Origin: Shewanella sp. GD04112
GTDB taxonomy: Bacteria; Pseudomonadota; Gammaproteobacteria; Enterobacterales; Shewanellaceae
Reading direction: 5' to 3'
Assembly (NCBI RefSeq): GCF_029835735.1
Contig: NZ_JAOEAL010000001.1
Coordinates: 4,154,001-4,218,000 of the forward strand
Length of the DNA: 64,000 nucleotides
Shown here: in pieces, positions 25,317-34,092 of the stretch
Layout of the letters: every line of letters starts with the position of its first letter
How positions within the stretch are numbered: the first letter of the stretch is position 1
Made by a program: the position numbers and the translations under genes
The notes under the pieces: generated by a model
Told to the model about the DNA's origin: nothing
Seen by the model: only the letters and a program-made list of their open reading frames with translations
Databases searched by the model: none

Positions 25317-25697
25317 GATAATTACCTATTTCTTCTCGTTAAGGACATATCTGCCTGCACAGATGTGTGTCGTTTGTTTGCTGCATTAGGGCAAACATCA
25401 ACCCCATGTCTCGTTGTGTAAATCTCGGGTAATGCATGAAACCGTCACCACAATCGATGTCAGAAAGTGTAGTGCTGCGTGCTAACTATATGAAATTATT
25501 AAAATCGATGATTGGAATCGCCAAAATAGATTAACGATTGTTAATTTATGAAAGGATTATCAAAATACCGGCTTAGGGCAATCCATGCGGTATCAGGTTT
25601 ACAGCAAATAAGCCGTGACGTTACGGCCGTACCACCACTTAGGCGTAACTGTGATAAAATGGCCGCCGTTTTCTGTTAACTTCGACAAGGTATTGCA
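25317..25697. other. Divergent intergenic region katG / DUF2999 gene
   Basis: About 380 bases with the promoters of both genes. An imperfect inverted repeat ACATATCTG...CAGATGTGT lies at 25347-25369, about 30 bases upstream of katG. AT-rich tracts follow at 25480-25560. I see no clear OxyR or Fur operator and no gene. Confidence 0.4.
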
Positions 25698-25949
25698 ATG
25701 AATCCCATTATTGCCATCTTAAAAGAACACAATGTCACTGATGCAAAAATTAACAAGCTTTTTCAAGCATTAACCGATAATCCTCTCATGGCGATGGGCA
25801 TTATTGGTCAGCTTGGGATCCCGCCCGAAAAACTGCAGCAACTGATGGCGTTGGTAATGCAAAATCCTGCGTTAATCAAAGAAGCCGTACTCGAGCTAGG
25901 TCTCGATTTCGCTAAGGTTGAAGCCGCCAAGGCACAGCTACAAAAGTAA
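25698..25949 (+). CDS. DUF2999-family small protein
   Basis: 83 residues, all predicted helical and soluble, with no signal peptide. The sequence (MNPIIAILKEHNVTDAKI, then QLGIPPEKLQQLMALVM) matches the DUF2999 family found in Shewanella and Vibrio. Function unknown. It has its own terminator and appears monocistronic. Confidence 0.8.
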   Translation: MNPIIAILKEHNVTDAKINKLFQALTDNPLMAMGIIGQLGIPPEKLQQLMALVMQNPALIKEAVLELGLDFAKVEAAKAQLQK

Positions 25950-25972
25950 TATCGCCCTGCCCACTGGCTTAA

Positions 25973-26005
25973 AAAGGTAAAGCGACATTCGCTTTACCTT
26001 TATCT
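25973..26005 (+). terminator. Rho-independent terminator of DUF2999 gene
   Basis: Perfect 13-bp stem AAAGGTAAAGCGA (25973-25985) / TCGCTTTACCTTT (25989-26001), three-base loop, then TATCT. It starts 24 bases after the stop at 25949. Confidence 0.85.
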
Positions 26006-26118
26006 CCTATCCCACGCTGTTACATAAAGATATAAAAACCTTATCGCCCCTCGCGGACAATCTTTGCTAGAGTGTTGTGACATGCCATAGTGGTTAAAAG
26101 TGACAACGAGGAAGCAAG

Positions 26119-26652
26119 ATGCGCCCACATACTCCCCTATTAGCACTACTATTGCCCGTATTGTTGCTCGGTTGCCAAGAGCAGACTCAGGCGCAAAATC
26201 CGCCGAATGTGAACAAACCCGCCGCGCAAAGCTCTGTCAAAACGGACACGGCACAAACAAGTGCAGCTCAAACTGACACGCCCCCAAAAGTGACCACCGA
26301 AGAAAAAACGGTCACTGTGGATAAGCGCGACACTCCGCAGCTTCACACGTCGACTGATAAAGGTTTTATCAAGCCAAGTATTTCACCCCAAGGAGAAGGC
26401 GTAATGCTGCAAGGCACTGTGAGGTATATGAATTTAGAAGGTGGATTCTGGGGCATTATCGCCGACAACGGCCAAAAAATATTGCCTAAAAACCTGCCGC
26501 AGGATTACCGCAAAGACGGGCTGCGCTTGAGCTTCACCGCGCAGGAAATCACTGGCATGATGACGATTCAGCAGTGGGGCACACTCTCGAGTTTAAGTGA
26601 CATCACGGTTATCGGCCAAGTCGAGAGTCAATCGGCGGATCCACGACTCTAA
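26119..26652 (+). CDS. Lipoprotein of unknown function
   Basis: 177 residues. Good ribosome site (GAGGAAGCAAG). Signal peptide ends in lipobox LLLGC (Cys19). A long low-complexity stretch rich in Thr, Gln, Ala and Lys (about 20-85) links the lipid anchor to a compact beta-rich C-terminal domain (about 90-170, starting at VMLQGTVRYMNLEGG). This domain is OB-like in look. It could be an outer-membrane-attached protein, but I recognise no family. Single gene; a hairpin-rich tract follows. Confidence 0.65.
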   Translation: MRPHTPLLALLLPVLLLGCQEQTQAQNPPNVNKPAAQSSVKTDTAQTSAAQTDTPPKVTTEEKTVTVDKRDTPQLHTSTDKGFIKPSISPQGEGVMLQGTVRYMNLEGGFWGIIADNGQKILPKNLPQDYRKDGLRLSFTAQEITGMMTIQQWGTLSSLSDITVIGQVESQSADPRL

Positions 26653-26710
26653 CAAGCGTTGGCCTGAGTATGAGCCGCAAGCTTCGGGCAAAGACTCAGG
26701 CCACACTTAT

Positions 26711-26820
26711 TGAACATCGAACATTGAACATCGAGCGAATAGTATCCCCTCGTTCTGGCAAGGTATCCTAAGTACGCACACATCAGGTGATGGTTCGACA
26801 CCTGATGACTCAAAGGATAC
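26711..26820. repeat. Hairpin and short direct repeats in intergenic tract
   Basis: GAACATCGA / GAACATTGA / GAACATCGA repeats at 26711-26734. Next comes a nested hairpin: GTATCCT (26764-26770) pairs with AGGATAC (26814-26820), and inside it CATCAGGTG (26781-26789) pairs with CACCTGATG (26799-26807). No T-run follows on either side, so this is not a normal terminator. Confidence 0.6.
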
Positions 26821-26839
26821 AAGCCACAGGGGGCAAACA

Positions 26840-27244
26840 TTAAGACTGCCCCGACACCTTGGCCTGCTCAGCCTGCCACTCTTCAATCACTTCTTTTGCC
26901 GCCCTAAAGGCCTCAATGCCCGATGGCATGCCGCAATACATAGTTGAATGTAAAAGCACTTCTTGGATTTCTTCCACTGTGCAACCGTTACGCAACGCGC
27001 CGCGCACATGGCCTTTTAACTCGGTCGATGCCTTTAACGCGGCAAGCGTCGCTATGGTCACGAGGCTGCGAGTTTGCCGAGAAAGCCCCTCACGCACCCA
27101 AACCTCGCCCCAGCAGTTCGCTGTCACCAACTCCTGTAATGGACGCGTAAAATCCGTGGCACTGCTCAAGGCCTTATCGACAAAACTATCGCCCATCACG
27201 GCGCGGCGCACTTCCAGCCCCTTCTCGTATTGTTCATCATTCAT
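26840..27244 (-). CDS. Carboxymuconolactone decarboxylase-family protein
   Basis: 134 residues of the CMD/AhpD-like alpha-helical fold. Matches include EQYEKGLEVRRAVMGDSFVD, WVREGLSRQTRSLVTIATL and NGCTVEEIQEVLLHSTMYCG. The CxxC pair of AhpD-type peroxidase helpers is absent. The conserved core is closest to the PcaC group (4-carboxymuconolactone decarboxylase). With no other aromatic-degradation genes here the real substrate is doubtful. It stands alone between two exported-protein genes. Confidence 0.85.
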   Translation of the reverse strand: MNDEQYEKGLEVRRAVMGDSFVDKALSSATDFTRPLQELVTANCWGEVWVREGLSRQTRSLVTIATLAALKASTELKGHVRGALRNGCTVEEIQEVLLHSTMYCGMPSGIEAFRAAKEVIEEWQAEQAKVSGQS

Positions 27245-27339
27245 TTATTCAATCCCTGTGTTATCCAATCTCAGTTAGCCTACTCTAGGGAAGATAGCGT
27301 GCTCGCGCCATACTCCTTAGGTGGATGCTAGGGCGCAAA

Positions 27340-27376
27340 AATAACAATGGGCTTATCCCGATTGGATAAACCCATT
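27340..27376 (-). terminator. Terminator of the sulfatase-Bat-HAD operon
   Basis: AATGGGcTTATCC (27347-27359) pairs with GGATAAaCCCATT (27363-27376 region) with a G-U pair on the minus strand. TTATTTTTGCG follows. It is 60-90 bases past the stop of the HAD gene, the last gene of the operon. Confidence 0.8.
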
Positions 27377-27432
27377 CACGACGAACTGTTTTCAGAAGAT
27401 GAGGTTAAGAGCCCATCAGACAATCAGAAGCC

Positions 27433-28416
27433 TTAGGGATAAATACGCTTCCAATCGGCTTTCATATCGACCATGGGCCAGCCTTTGGCCGTTGCCTCAT
27501 CTAAGCCTTTGTTTAACTGACCGATATGAGAGTCACGATCATATTTCCACTCACGCTTATCATCGGTATGGTGGATATACATAGGTAAGCGTAGGCCGTC
27601 ACCCGCCGCGGTCCATTGCAACATGGCCAAGTCGCCATCCGAATTACCAAAAGCGGCTATGGGTCTGCGGCCTATACGTTCATATATTTCCTGCACTTTC
27701 ATTTCTTTATCGTCGTTCACTAAGAAATTTGGCATGCGTTTTAATGTCGGCTTACCGTCAACCAAGCTGAACTCGGTCTCAAAGGTGCTGCCCACCACTT
27801 GCTCAGGGGGAATATGGTAAACGCCTTCCACCCAAGCCCGCATAAAACCCGTGCCGCCACCGGAAACGATAAAGGTCTTAAAGCCATTAGCACGCAGGTA
27901 ATCCAGCAGCTCTAACATAGGTTGGAACACCATTTCGGTGTACTTTTTCCCTGTGGTGGGGTGCTTGGCCGTGGCAATCCAATCCTTCACTATGGCATCG
28001 AACTCATCGGTGCTCATTCCGGAATGGGTCGCATAAATCACTTTCACTAAGTCTTCGGTATGCAGCTTGCTCACATCGCCCTTAAGCACGCTGGCGAAGG
28101 GTTCCTCGGTTTTCCATTCGGGATGGCTTGGGGCTAGGGTTTTGAGGCGGTCGAGGGCAAACAACACTTGAAAATACATGGGCTGTTCAGACCATAGGGT
28201 GCCGTCGTTGTCGAAGGTCGCGATCCGCTCGGCTTCTGGCACAAAATATTGGGAGTTCTTATCCGTCACTTGCTGCACAAACTGTGTAATGGCCGCCTTG
28301 GCCTTACCATCGTTCCAAGATGCCAAAGGGTCACTCTGGGCCGCGTAAGCTTGCCCCACCAGCAACATACTAACGAGTAACAACATCCAATTGCGGTATA
28401 GTCGTATGATTCTCAC
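27433..28416 (-). CDS. Exported HAD-superfamily phosphatase
   Basis: 327 residues starting at a GTG behind AAGGAGATACCCT. The signal peptide (LLVSMLLVGQAYA) exports it. The HAD active site is FDNDGTLW with Asp69 and Asp71. Later motifs VSGGGTGFMRAW and FGNSDGDLAMLQW complete the catalytic set. It should hydrolyse phosphomonoesters or phosphoserine-like substrates in the periplasm. It starts 34 bases after batD, last in the operon. A dedicated phosphatase beside a sulfatase suggests ester-scavenging, but this is inference. DUF-type HAD neighbours of Bat genes are not a known rule. Confidence 0.87.
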   Translation of the reverse strand: MRIIRLYRNWMLLLVSMLLVGQAYAAQSDPLASWNDGKAKAAITQFVQQVTDKNSQYFVPEAERIATFDNDGTLWSEQPMYFQVLFALDRLKTLAPSHPEWKTEEPFASVLKGDVSKLHTEDLVKVIYATHSGMSTDEFDAIVKDWIATAKHPTTGKKYTEMVFQPMLELLDYLRANGFKTFIVSGGGTGFMRAWVEGVYHIPPEQVVGSTFETEFSLVDGKPTLKRMPNFLVNDDKEMKVQEIYERIGRRPIAAFGNSDGDLAMLQWTAAGDGLRLPMYIHHTDDKREWKYDRDSHIGQLNKGLDEATAKGWPMVDMKADWKRIYP

Positions 28417-28450
28417 AGGGTATCTCCTTATTACTATCTGTAATGTCCCT

Positions 28451-29875
28451 CTATGACTCAGAGGCTTTGGGTTCGGATAACACTTTTCCAGCGGCTACTT
28501 TTTCGGTTAGTAAGGGTTGTTTCTCTAATGCGACGAGGGCCTTAGGTAAAGCTAACCCCATTCGGACTTGCTTAATGCGCTTCCAGAGATAGATAAAATC
28601 CGCCCGACGAGTCGAATGGGTTTGTAACCTCAGGGCAGCAGCCTGCCAATCGGGCTCAGTGGATGCCGCTGTCATCGCCAGTAATTGTTTGCGCCGACGT
28701 AAGCGTCGGTACAAGAGTGCTCGACAGGTTTGCCACTCACCGCGGCGCAGAGCGCGGTAAAACACTAACCACACAGGAATAGGATGGGTTTGGTAATACG
28801 CTTTCACCCAGCGTATCAATAACCCCAATATCGCCGCGCTTAACAGCAGGGTGAACAGTGTCCATGCGTGGTACTTCAACCAAGAACTCAGGGTATGCTT
28901 GACCTTAATACTCTTCCCTTCCAACACTATCTGCTCCAACTGACCGCTTTGGGTGTTCCACCACCAGAGTCGATACTCGGGCCAGCTCACATCGCCGCCA
29001 TGTTGCAACACGTAGGTTTGGCTATCGATTCGGCTCGACACATAACCTTCACGGCTTTGTTTATCCACCAGCTCGGGAGAACTGGGATACAGCTTCCAAT
29101 CGGGAGAAGCTTGCGCCGGCATAAGATTGGGCAGCAACACAGATAGGGAATCATTGGCCTCAATATTAATGGTGCGCACTAGGCTATCCCCCACCTTGAG
29201 CACCTCAGCCTCATTTGGGCTCCACTCCTGCTGCACTTTGACGTCCGATGCCGCAAACCAAGCCTTTGTGCTGGCAAGCTCGGCACTGGGCAGAGCCACC
29301 CGAAATCCCATCGCAGGGGTTGTAAGCGTGACAGCTTGTTTGTCGCCATTGACGCCAGCCACCTGAGTAATGACTGTGGCTTCTGGCACGCTAAAATCAC
29401 CGCTGGTTTGTGGATAGAGGGCGATTTCCCAGCGCTGCCGCGACCAAGTCTGGCCGTCTTCCTGCTCGGTATAGTTAACGGCAAAGGTATTGCGTTGCTT
29501 CACTAACACATTGGGGATTTCAATGCCCTTTATCTGAGTGCCCGAGGTAAACCAGCGGTTGGTCGACACCTCAATCTGCAACAATATCTGCTCCGTCGGC
29601 GCCCATAGCTTTTCAGTTCCATCGGGGGTTGCATCCGGTTTTTCACCCAACCACGCCTTCACTTTGACCGCGGTGGCGGGCTCGGTTGGTAGGGCATCGC
29701 CCGCCTGCGCATGGGTTGCGAGCAACAAACCATTCAGTATCAAAGTGATGAACATCAACGCGATGACTCTTATGGCCATCAATCTCGCACCGCCGATGAC
29801 TGGCTTTATCGGCACTCGCACTCTGCTGCCAGATAGCGTTTTGTCGCTGCTCAGTTCACTGATTGCATGACTCAT
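28451..29875 (-). CDS. BatD-like membrane protein
   Basis: 474 residues. An N-terminal membrane segment (about 33-57) precedes a large periplasmic region of beta-sandwich character (about 60-320). A second membrane helix (about 341-360) and a basic cytoplasmic tail (about 365-474, rich in Arg) follow. It matches the oxygen-tolerance protein BatD family. BatD forms part of Bat (aerotolerance) complexes with the VWA proteins BatA/BatB. The start overlaps the upstream BatBC gene by 4 bases (ATGA), which supports this N-terminus and translational coupling. The first 32 residues (MSHAISELSSDKTLSGS...) before the membrane helix are unusually long. Confidence 0.82.
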   Translation of the reverse strand: MSHAISELSSDKTLSGSRVRVPIKPVIGGARLMAIRVIALMFITLILNGLLLATHAQAGDALPTEPATAVKVKAWLGEKPDATPDGTEKLWAPTEQILLQIEVSTNRWFTSGTQIKGIEIPNVLVKQRNTFAVNYTEQEDGQTWSRQRWEIALYPQTSGDFSVPEATVITQVAGVNGDKQAVTLTTPAMGFRVALPSAELASTKAWFAASDVKVQQEWSPNEAEVLKVGDSLVRTINIEANDSLSVLLPNLMPAQASPDWKLYPSSPELVDKQSREGYVSSRIDSQTYVLQHGGDVSWPEYRLWWWNTQSGQLEQIVLEGKSIKVKHTLSSWLKYHAWTLFTLLLSAAILGLLIRWVKAYYQTHPIPVWLVFYRALRRGEWQTCRALLYRRLRRRKQLLAMTAASTEPDWQAAALRLQTHSTRRADFIYLWKRIKQVRMGLALPKALVALEKQPLLTEKVAAGKVLSEPKASES

Positions 29876-31593
29876 GGCTGCAATCCTCCCTTGGCGTTAT
29901 CAGTGCTCTGCTCGCCCTTAGGTTGCAGATTTTGCAGCTGAAACTTCGCCCGCAAAAATTGTTCGGGATTAGCCTCGACTCGCTTAAGCCAGACTTCGGC
30001 CAATTTAGGATCGCCTAACATCTGCTCCGCCGTCAGGTTTTGCGACTGCATTTTATCCTGTGAGGTTTGTTCATCGGCGCCTTCGGCGGTCTGCGGCTGA
30101 TCGTCCGGCAATTCGATAGAGGTTTCCTGATCGCCCATACTGTTGGCTTGGGAGGCGCTCGCTTGATTGATTTCATCGATAAGCCCTTGGATAACCTTAA
30201 GATTATGCTCGATATCGGCTTTGAGCTCGGGAGTAATATCCTGCTTTTTCGCCAGCGTCCTCAATAGCTTACGCGCCGCGATATATTCCCGCTGCCGAGC
30301 TAATGCGCTGGCGGCGTAATAGGCGCCAAGATCGGTTTGTACCTGCATAAAGGCCGAGTGGGCGAGCTTATACTCGCCGCCATAGTAGTAGGCGATGCCC
30401 TTGTTGAGCACCGAATGGTAAGCCGCTGCCGCCTTGGCAAATTCGCCCCTATTAAACCAGAGTGCGCCTTGTTGATCCGGCGTTAGCCACAGATCCAACC
30501 ACCATTGCCAACTCCGCTCGGCAAAGCTGACTTGTGTCACTTGGGGCTCAGTGGCCGCCTTAGAAACGGTGATTTCGGCATAGGCCTGTTGCGGCGCAAT
30601 ACTCGGTAGCGTTAACGCTAACACTAGGCTCCACTTCACCAACCAGCCCCGGCGAAACCACAGCAAACTGAGCAAGGCTAAGGGCCAGAGCAACCAATAG
30701 CCCTCATCTAACCAAGGCATGCTGGAGTCATTATTTAGCATGCTAAAGCGCTCAATTTTGCGCTCAAGTGCCTGAATATCCGCATCATCGATTGTCATGC
30801 GGTACAGACTGCCGCCCGTGCTATCGGCCAAGTTGGCAAGGGAATCAACATCCACTGGCACCTGCGATTGAACATCGGGATCGCCGATCGCCAAGATCAG
30901 CAATTGATAGGGAGGATTCTCAAACTGCTCAGTAAAATACCGCTCAAACGCATCGATAGTGAGTTGGTCAACGCCGTCGGTGAGCAGTAAGACACTGTTG
31001 CCCGCATTCGCGGGTAATTGCTCAGCGAGCTGACTCAGTGCGGTTTGCGCCGCCTTGCCCGATAACGGCATCACCTCAGGGCTGATCGCCTCAAGGTAAG
31101 GCTGCAGCACCTTAGCGTCGCTGGTAACGGGCATAGCCACATGGGCGCTGCCCGCAAACACCATCAACCCCGTCTTACCGCCGCTTCGCGCCGCGATTAA
31201 ATCCAAGATCTTATGTTTAGCGCGACTGAGTCTATCCGGCGCCACGTCTTGCTGTTTCATGCTCTCACTGCTGTCGAGCAACACCATCAGCGCGGCATCG
31301 TCCTCGCCGAAGGGCGACGCTTCGCGCTCCCAGGTCGGTCCCGCACAGATAATCACCGCCAATAACAGCAATAACATTAAGATTTTCAAAGGTAATTGAC
31401 TGCGCCAACCGCCTTGATTCAGCGTGAGCGCACTGCGCAAATGGTTGGGAAAAAATACCAACCGCTGCTGCACATCATCCCGGCGCCAACGCAGCATCAG
31501 CACAATGGCGAGTGGAATGAGGGTCAATAACCAGAGTGGCCGAATAAAATGAAACTGCGCCAACATTTGCAGTTCTAAATGCCAATCACTCAT
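29872..31593 (-). CDS. BatB-BatC fusion: VWA domain plus TPR protein
   Basis: 573 residues. Membrane segments at about 17-32 and 54-68 are followed by a VWA domain (about 90-280) with the MIDAS motif VLLDSSESMKQQ. Two further helices lie at about 300-325. From about 375 to 470 are TPR-like helices (GALWFNRGEFAKAAAAYHS), then a Gln/Glu/Ser/Thr-rich tail. In other bacteria BatB (VWA) and BatC (TPR) are separate genes; here they are fused. The tail (DQPQTAEGADEQTSQDK) is low-complexity and probably periplasmic or cytoplasmic linker. The protein starts within the end of batA (8-base overlap). Confidence 0.85.
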   Translation of the reverse strand: MSDWHLELQMLAQFHFIRPLWLLTLIPLAIVLMLRWRRDDVQQRLVFFPNHLRSALTLNQGGWRSQLPLKILMLLLLLAVIICAGPTWEREASPFGEDDAALMVLLDSSESMKQQDVAPDRLSRAKHKILDLIAARSGGKTGLMVFAGSAHVAMPVTSDAKVLQPYLEAISPEVMPLSGKAAQTALSQLAEQLPANAGNSVLLLTDGVDQLTIDAFERYFTEQFENPPYQLLILAIGDPDVQSQVPVDVDSLANLADSTGGSLYRMTIDDADIQALERKIERFSMLNNDSSMPWLDEGYWLLWPLALLSLLWFRRGWLVKWSLVLALTLPSIAPQQAYAEITVSKAATEPQVTQVSFAERSWQWWLDLWLTPDQQGALWFNRGEFAKAAAAYHSVLNKGIAYYYGGEYKLAHSAFMQVQTDLGAYYAASALARQREYIAARKLLRTLAKKQDITPELKADIEHNLKVIQGLIDEINQASASQANSMGDQETSIELPDDQPQTAEGADEQTSQDKMQSQNLTAEQMLGDPKLAEVWLKRVEANPEQFLRAKFQLQNLQPKGEQSTDNAKGGLQP

Positions 31594-32593
31594 TGGCCAC
31601 CTCGGTGCGGCTGAACATTTGCCGCAGCGTCATCCAACTGAAAATCAACAAGTGTAAGGCGAGTACAATGGCAATCAGATAGTAATGCAGGGTAATTTTC
31701 GGGCGGAAACTGGCGCTGCTGTATTGCTGCGGCTCTAGCTTATCGATCAGCTGATACGCCTTATCCAATTCCGCTTGGTCGATAGCAATAAAGGCGCGCG
31801 CCTGAGTGAGCTGCGACACCCTTTGAACCACCTCCATATCCATTGGCTGCTCGCCCACATGGGTTGGATCGCCCATAGCGATAGTGTAAATCTTGATGCC
31901 TCTCGCGGCGGCAATCTTGGCGGCATCCACGGGTTCGACAAAGCTGCCAGTATCGTTACCATCGGTCAGCACTATCATCACCTGCTGCTCCGATGGCTGC
32001 GGATTTTGCTCGAACACTTTAATGCCAAGACCAATCGCATCGCCAAGATGGGTGCTCTGCCCCGCCATCCCCGTTTGCGCTTCCTCTAGCAAGCTTAACC
32101 ACACCTGCTGATCGGCGGTAAATGGCGTTTGGATAAAGGCGGCATCCCCAAACAAGATCAGCCCAAACCGGTCGCCACTGCGTTTGGCGATAAATGTTTT
32201 TAAGACGTTTTTCGCCGCGTTTAAGCGGGTTAAGGTACTGCCATCGGCGGTGGTAAAATCCGCCTCATCCATCGAGCCAGACAAGTCCACTAACATGAGG
32301 ACGTCCCGCCCGAAGGCTTCGCGGGTTTGCACTTCACCTAGGATACTGGGTTTAGCCAATGCGGTGACAATCAACAGCCAAGAGAGGATCAGCATGCCCC
32401 GCTGCCAATGTTTCGGGCTGAGCAGGCCAGCGGCAACTTTGGGAGTCTCGTTCAATGCCCGAAGGATTTCGGTAAAGAACGGCACTTTGATTGCGTCTTC
32501 GCGGCTACGGTACGCGGGCACAAACCAGTACACCAGCACGGGCAGCGGCAACAGGATAAACGCCCAAGGATAAGCAAACTCAAGCTGATCCAT
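31586..32593 (-). CDS. BatA-like VWA-domain membrane protein
   Basis: 335 residues. N-terminal helix AYPWAFILLPLPVLVYWF, a second at about 64-83, a VWA domain (about 95-290) with an intact MIDAS DLSGSMDEADFTT and TDGNDTGSF, and a C-terminal membrane helix (about 303-322). The VWA site binds Mg2+ and partner proteins. Part of the MoxR-DUF58-DUF4381-BatABD module. Start overlaps the previous gene by 14 bases. Confidence 0.88.
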   Translation of the reverse strand: MDQLEFAYPWAFILLPLPVLVYWFVPAYRSREDAIKVPFFTEILRALNETPKVAAGLLSPKHWQRGMLILSWLLIVTALAKPSILGEVQTREAFGRDVLMLVDLSGSMDEADFTTADGSTLTRLNAAKNVLKTFIAKRSGDRFGLILFGDAAFIQTPFTADQQVWLSLLEEAQTGMAGQSTHLGDAIGLGIKVFEQNPQPSEQQVMIVLTDGNDTGSFVEPVDAAKIAAARGIKIYTIAMGDPTHVGEQPMDMEVVQRVSQLTQARAFIAIDQAELDKAYQLIDKLEPQQYSSASFRPKITLHYYLIAIVLALHLLIFSWMTLRQMFSRTEVANE

Positions 32594-33098
32594 GGCGAGC
32601 CTCCGGCAATTGATGCCCGCTTAACCACTGGCTTAGCCCTTGGCGCACAGCGCTAAAATCGGGGCGAGCGGCATTAGGATCTTCAAGGCATTTTAGCCAC
32701 TGCTGAAACGATTCGTCGTTCGCGAGGTGAGCCTTCGTATGGTAACGCCCCATCTGCTCGAGCAAGGGAGCACCGTAGAGGGAGGCATTTTTCGGCTCTA
32801 AGTAGACCATCACGATTTTAATAATCTTCATCATCTGCGTCGGCCAATGCGGATCCTCCGCCGACAGACTCAGCAAGGCCGTTATCGCCTCCTGGCGGTA
32901 ACGGTTTCGCCACCAGAAAATCCCCTTGAGATACAGGCGATAACCCAGATACAGCAGCAATACCAGCAGCAATATTTGCCAGCCCAGAGTCTGTGGCCAC
33001 CAGCTCACAGGATCGGGCTGAGCCACGTCTTTTAACTCCCTCAGCATGTAGCTGCTGGGAGGAGACTGAGTTGCACCAAACAGTAAGATTGCCGTCAT
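32580..33098 (-). CDS. DUF4381 membrane protein
   Basis: 172 residues. One membrane helix (about 41-60, WQILLLVLLLYLGYRLYL) after a Pro-rich periplasmic start, with a soluble helical C-terminal part. Family DUF4381 is regularly found between DUF58 and BatA genes in MoxR clusters. Function unknown, probably a structural subunit. It overlaps the DUF58 gene by 4 bases and batA by 14, implying coupled translation. Confidence 0.85.
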   Translation of the reverse strand: MTAILLFGATQSPPSSYMLRELKDVAQPDPVSWWPQTLGWQILLLVLLLYLGYRLYLKGIFWWRNRYRQEAITALLSLSAEDPHWPTQMMKIIKIVMVYLEPKNASLYGAPLLEQMGRYHTKAHLANDESFQQWLKCLEDPNAARPDFSAVRQGLSQWLSGHQLPEARHGSA

Positions 33099-34087
33099 TG
33101 GATATCACTCAGGGTACGAGCCAGTTGCAGCAGATGATCGCCTTGAGTGCCGATTTCAATAAAGGGCATACGCTGCATTGCCATCAGATTTTTGAGTTGG
33201 GTTTGTTTCTCAAGATATTGTTTTTGCAGCGCCTTATTCACCTCGGCCGTTTGTTGTCCCTTCTGTAATGCCAACTGATATTGGCCATCACCCACCACCC
33301 AAGTGCTGCTAACACTATCCTCGGGCACATGGGTTTCCATCGGATCAGAGATAAAAATACACAGCACATCATTATGCTGCTGCAGGTACTTTAACTGTTT
33401 GAGGGATTGGTTATCGGCATCGGCAAAGTCGCTGACAATCACTAGCGTTGCGGCTTTGAGGCTGCGCTGACTTAAGATTTGCATCCACTGGGCGAAACTT
33501 ACCCGTTTGCTATCTCGGCTCGCCGCGCTCAGAGAATGATTGGCTTGGATAAGCCTATCTAATCCCATTAAAAAATGCGCCGTACCACGCTTTGCCGAGC
33601 ACCAATGCAGCTGCTGAGTCGCGGATATCAACAGCCCAACCCTGTCATTATTGGCCAGCGCGAGCCAGCCCATTAAGGCCGCAATTTCGGCTGCCACGAC
33701 GGATTTCATATGGCTCACCGAGCCAAAATACATGGAGCTACGTTGGTCGACGCAGAGGATCACTTGGCGATCTTTCTCTTCGGTGTAACTGCGCACATGG
33801 GGCTTACCCGTGCGCTGGGTAACCTTCCAATCCATTTGGCGAATATCATCACCCAGTTGATAGTGGCGCAGCTCCTCAAAGTTCAGCCCGCGTCCCCGCT
33901 GGTGCGATTGATAACGGCCAGAAAGGTGCGCCCGAGAGTATCGCAGGCTAAGCAGTTTGATTTGCGTCGTCTGACCCTGCAATCGCACCAGCTGCGGTAA
34001 ACTGGCATAGATACGGGGATCCTCTTGCTTAGCAGAGGATAGGGACGACTGAGATCGAGAGGATGCGGCCAGAGATGCGAGCGCCAT
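33095..34087 (-). CDS. DUF58-family protein
   Basis: 330 residues, mostly soluble. The DUF58 motif is clear: SHQRGRGLNFEELRHYQLGDDIRQMDW, quoted here as landmarks GRGLNFEELRHY and GDDIRQMDWK, followed by a VWA-like fold with VDQRSSMYFG at the metal-site position. DUF58 proteins are standard partners of MoxR ATPases. The start is 5 bases after the MoxR stop, and the end overlaps DUF4381. Confidence 0.9.
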   Translation of the reverse strand: MALASLAASSRSQSSLSSAKQEDPRIYASLPQLVRLQGQTTQIKLLSLRYSRAHLSGRYQSHQRGRGLNFEELRHYQLGDDIRQMDWKVTQRTGKPHVRSYTEEKDRQVILCVDQRSSMYFGSVSHMKSVVAAEIAALMGWLALANNDRVGLLISATQQLHWCSAKRGTAHFLMGLDRLIQANHSLSAASRDSKRVSFAQWMQILSQRSLKAATLVIVSDFADADNQSLKQLKYLQQHNDVLCIFISDPMETHVPEDSVSSTWVVGDGQYQLALQKGQQTAEVNKALQKQYLEKQTQLKNLMAMQRMPFIEIGTQGDHLLQLARTLSDIQ

Positions 34088-34092
34088 AGCCG

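Noticed and set aside
25317..25697. OxyR operator upstream of katG
   Set aside because: No set of four ATAG/CTAT elements at the right spacing was found. The imperfect repeat at 25347-25369 does not match.
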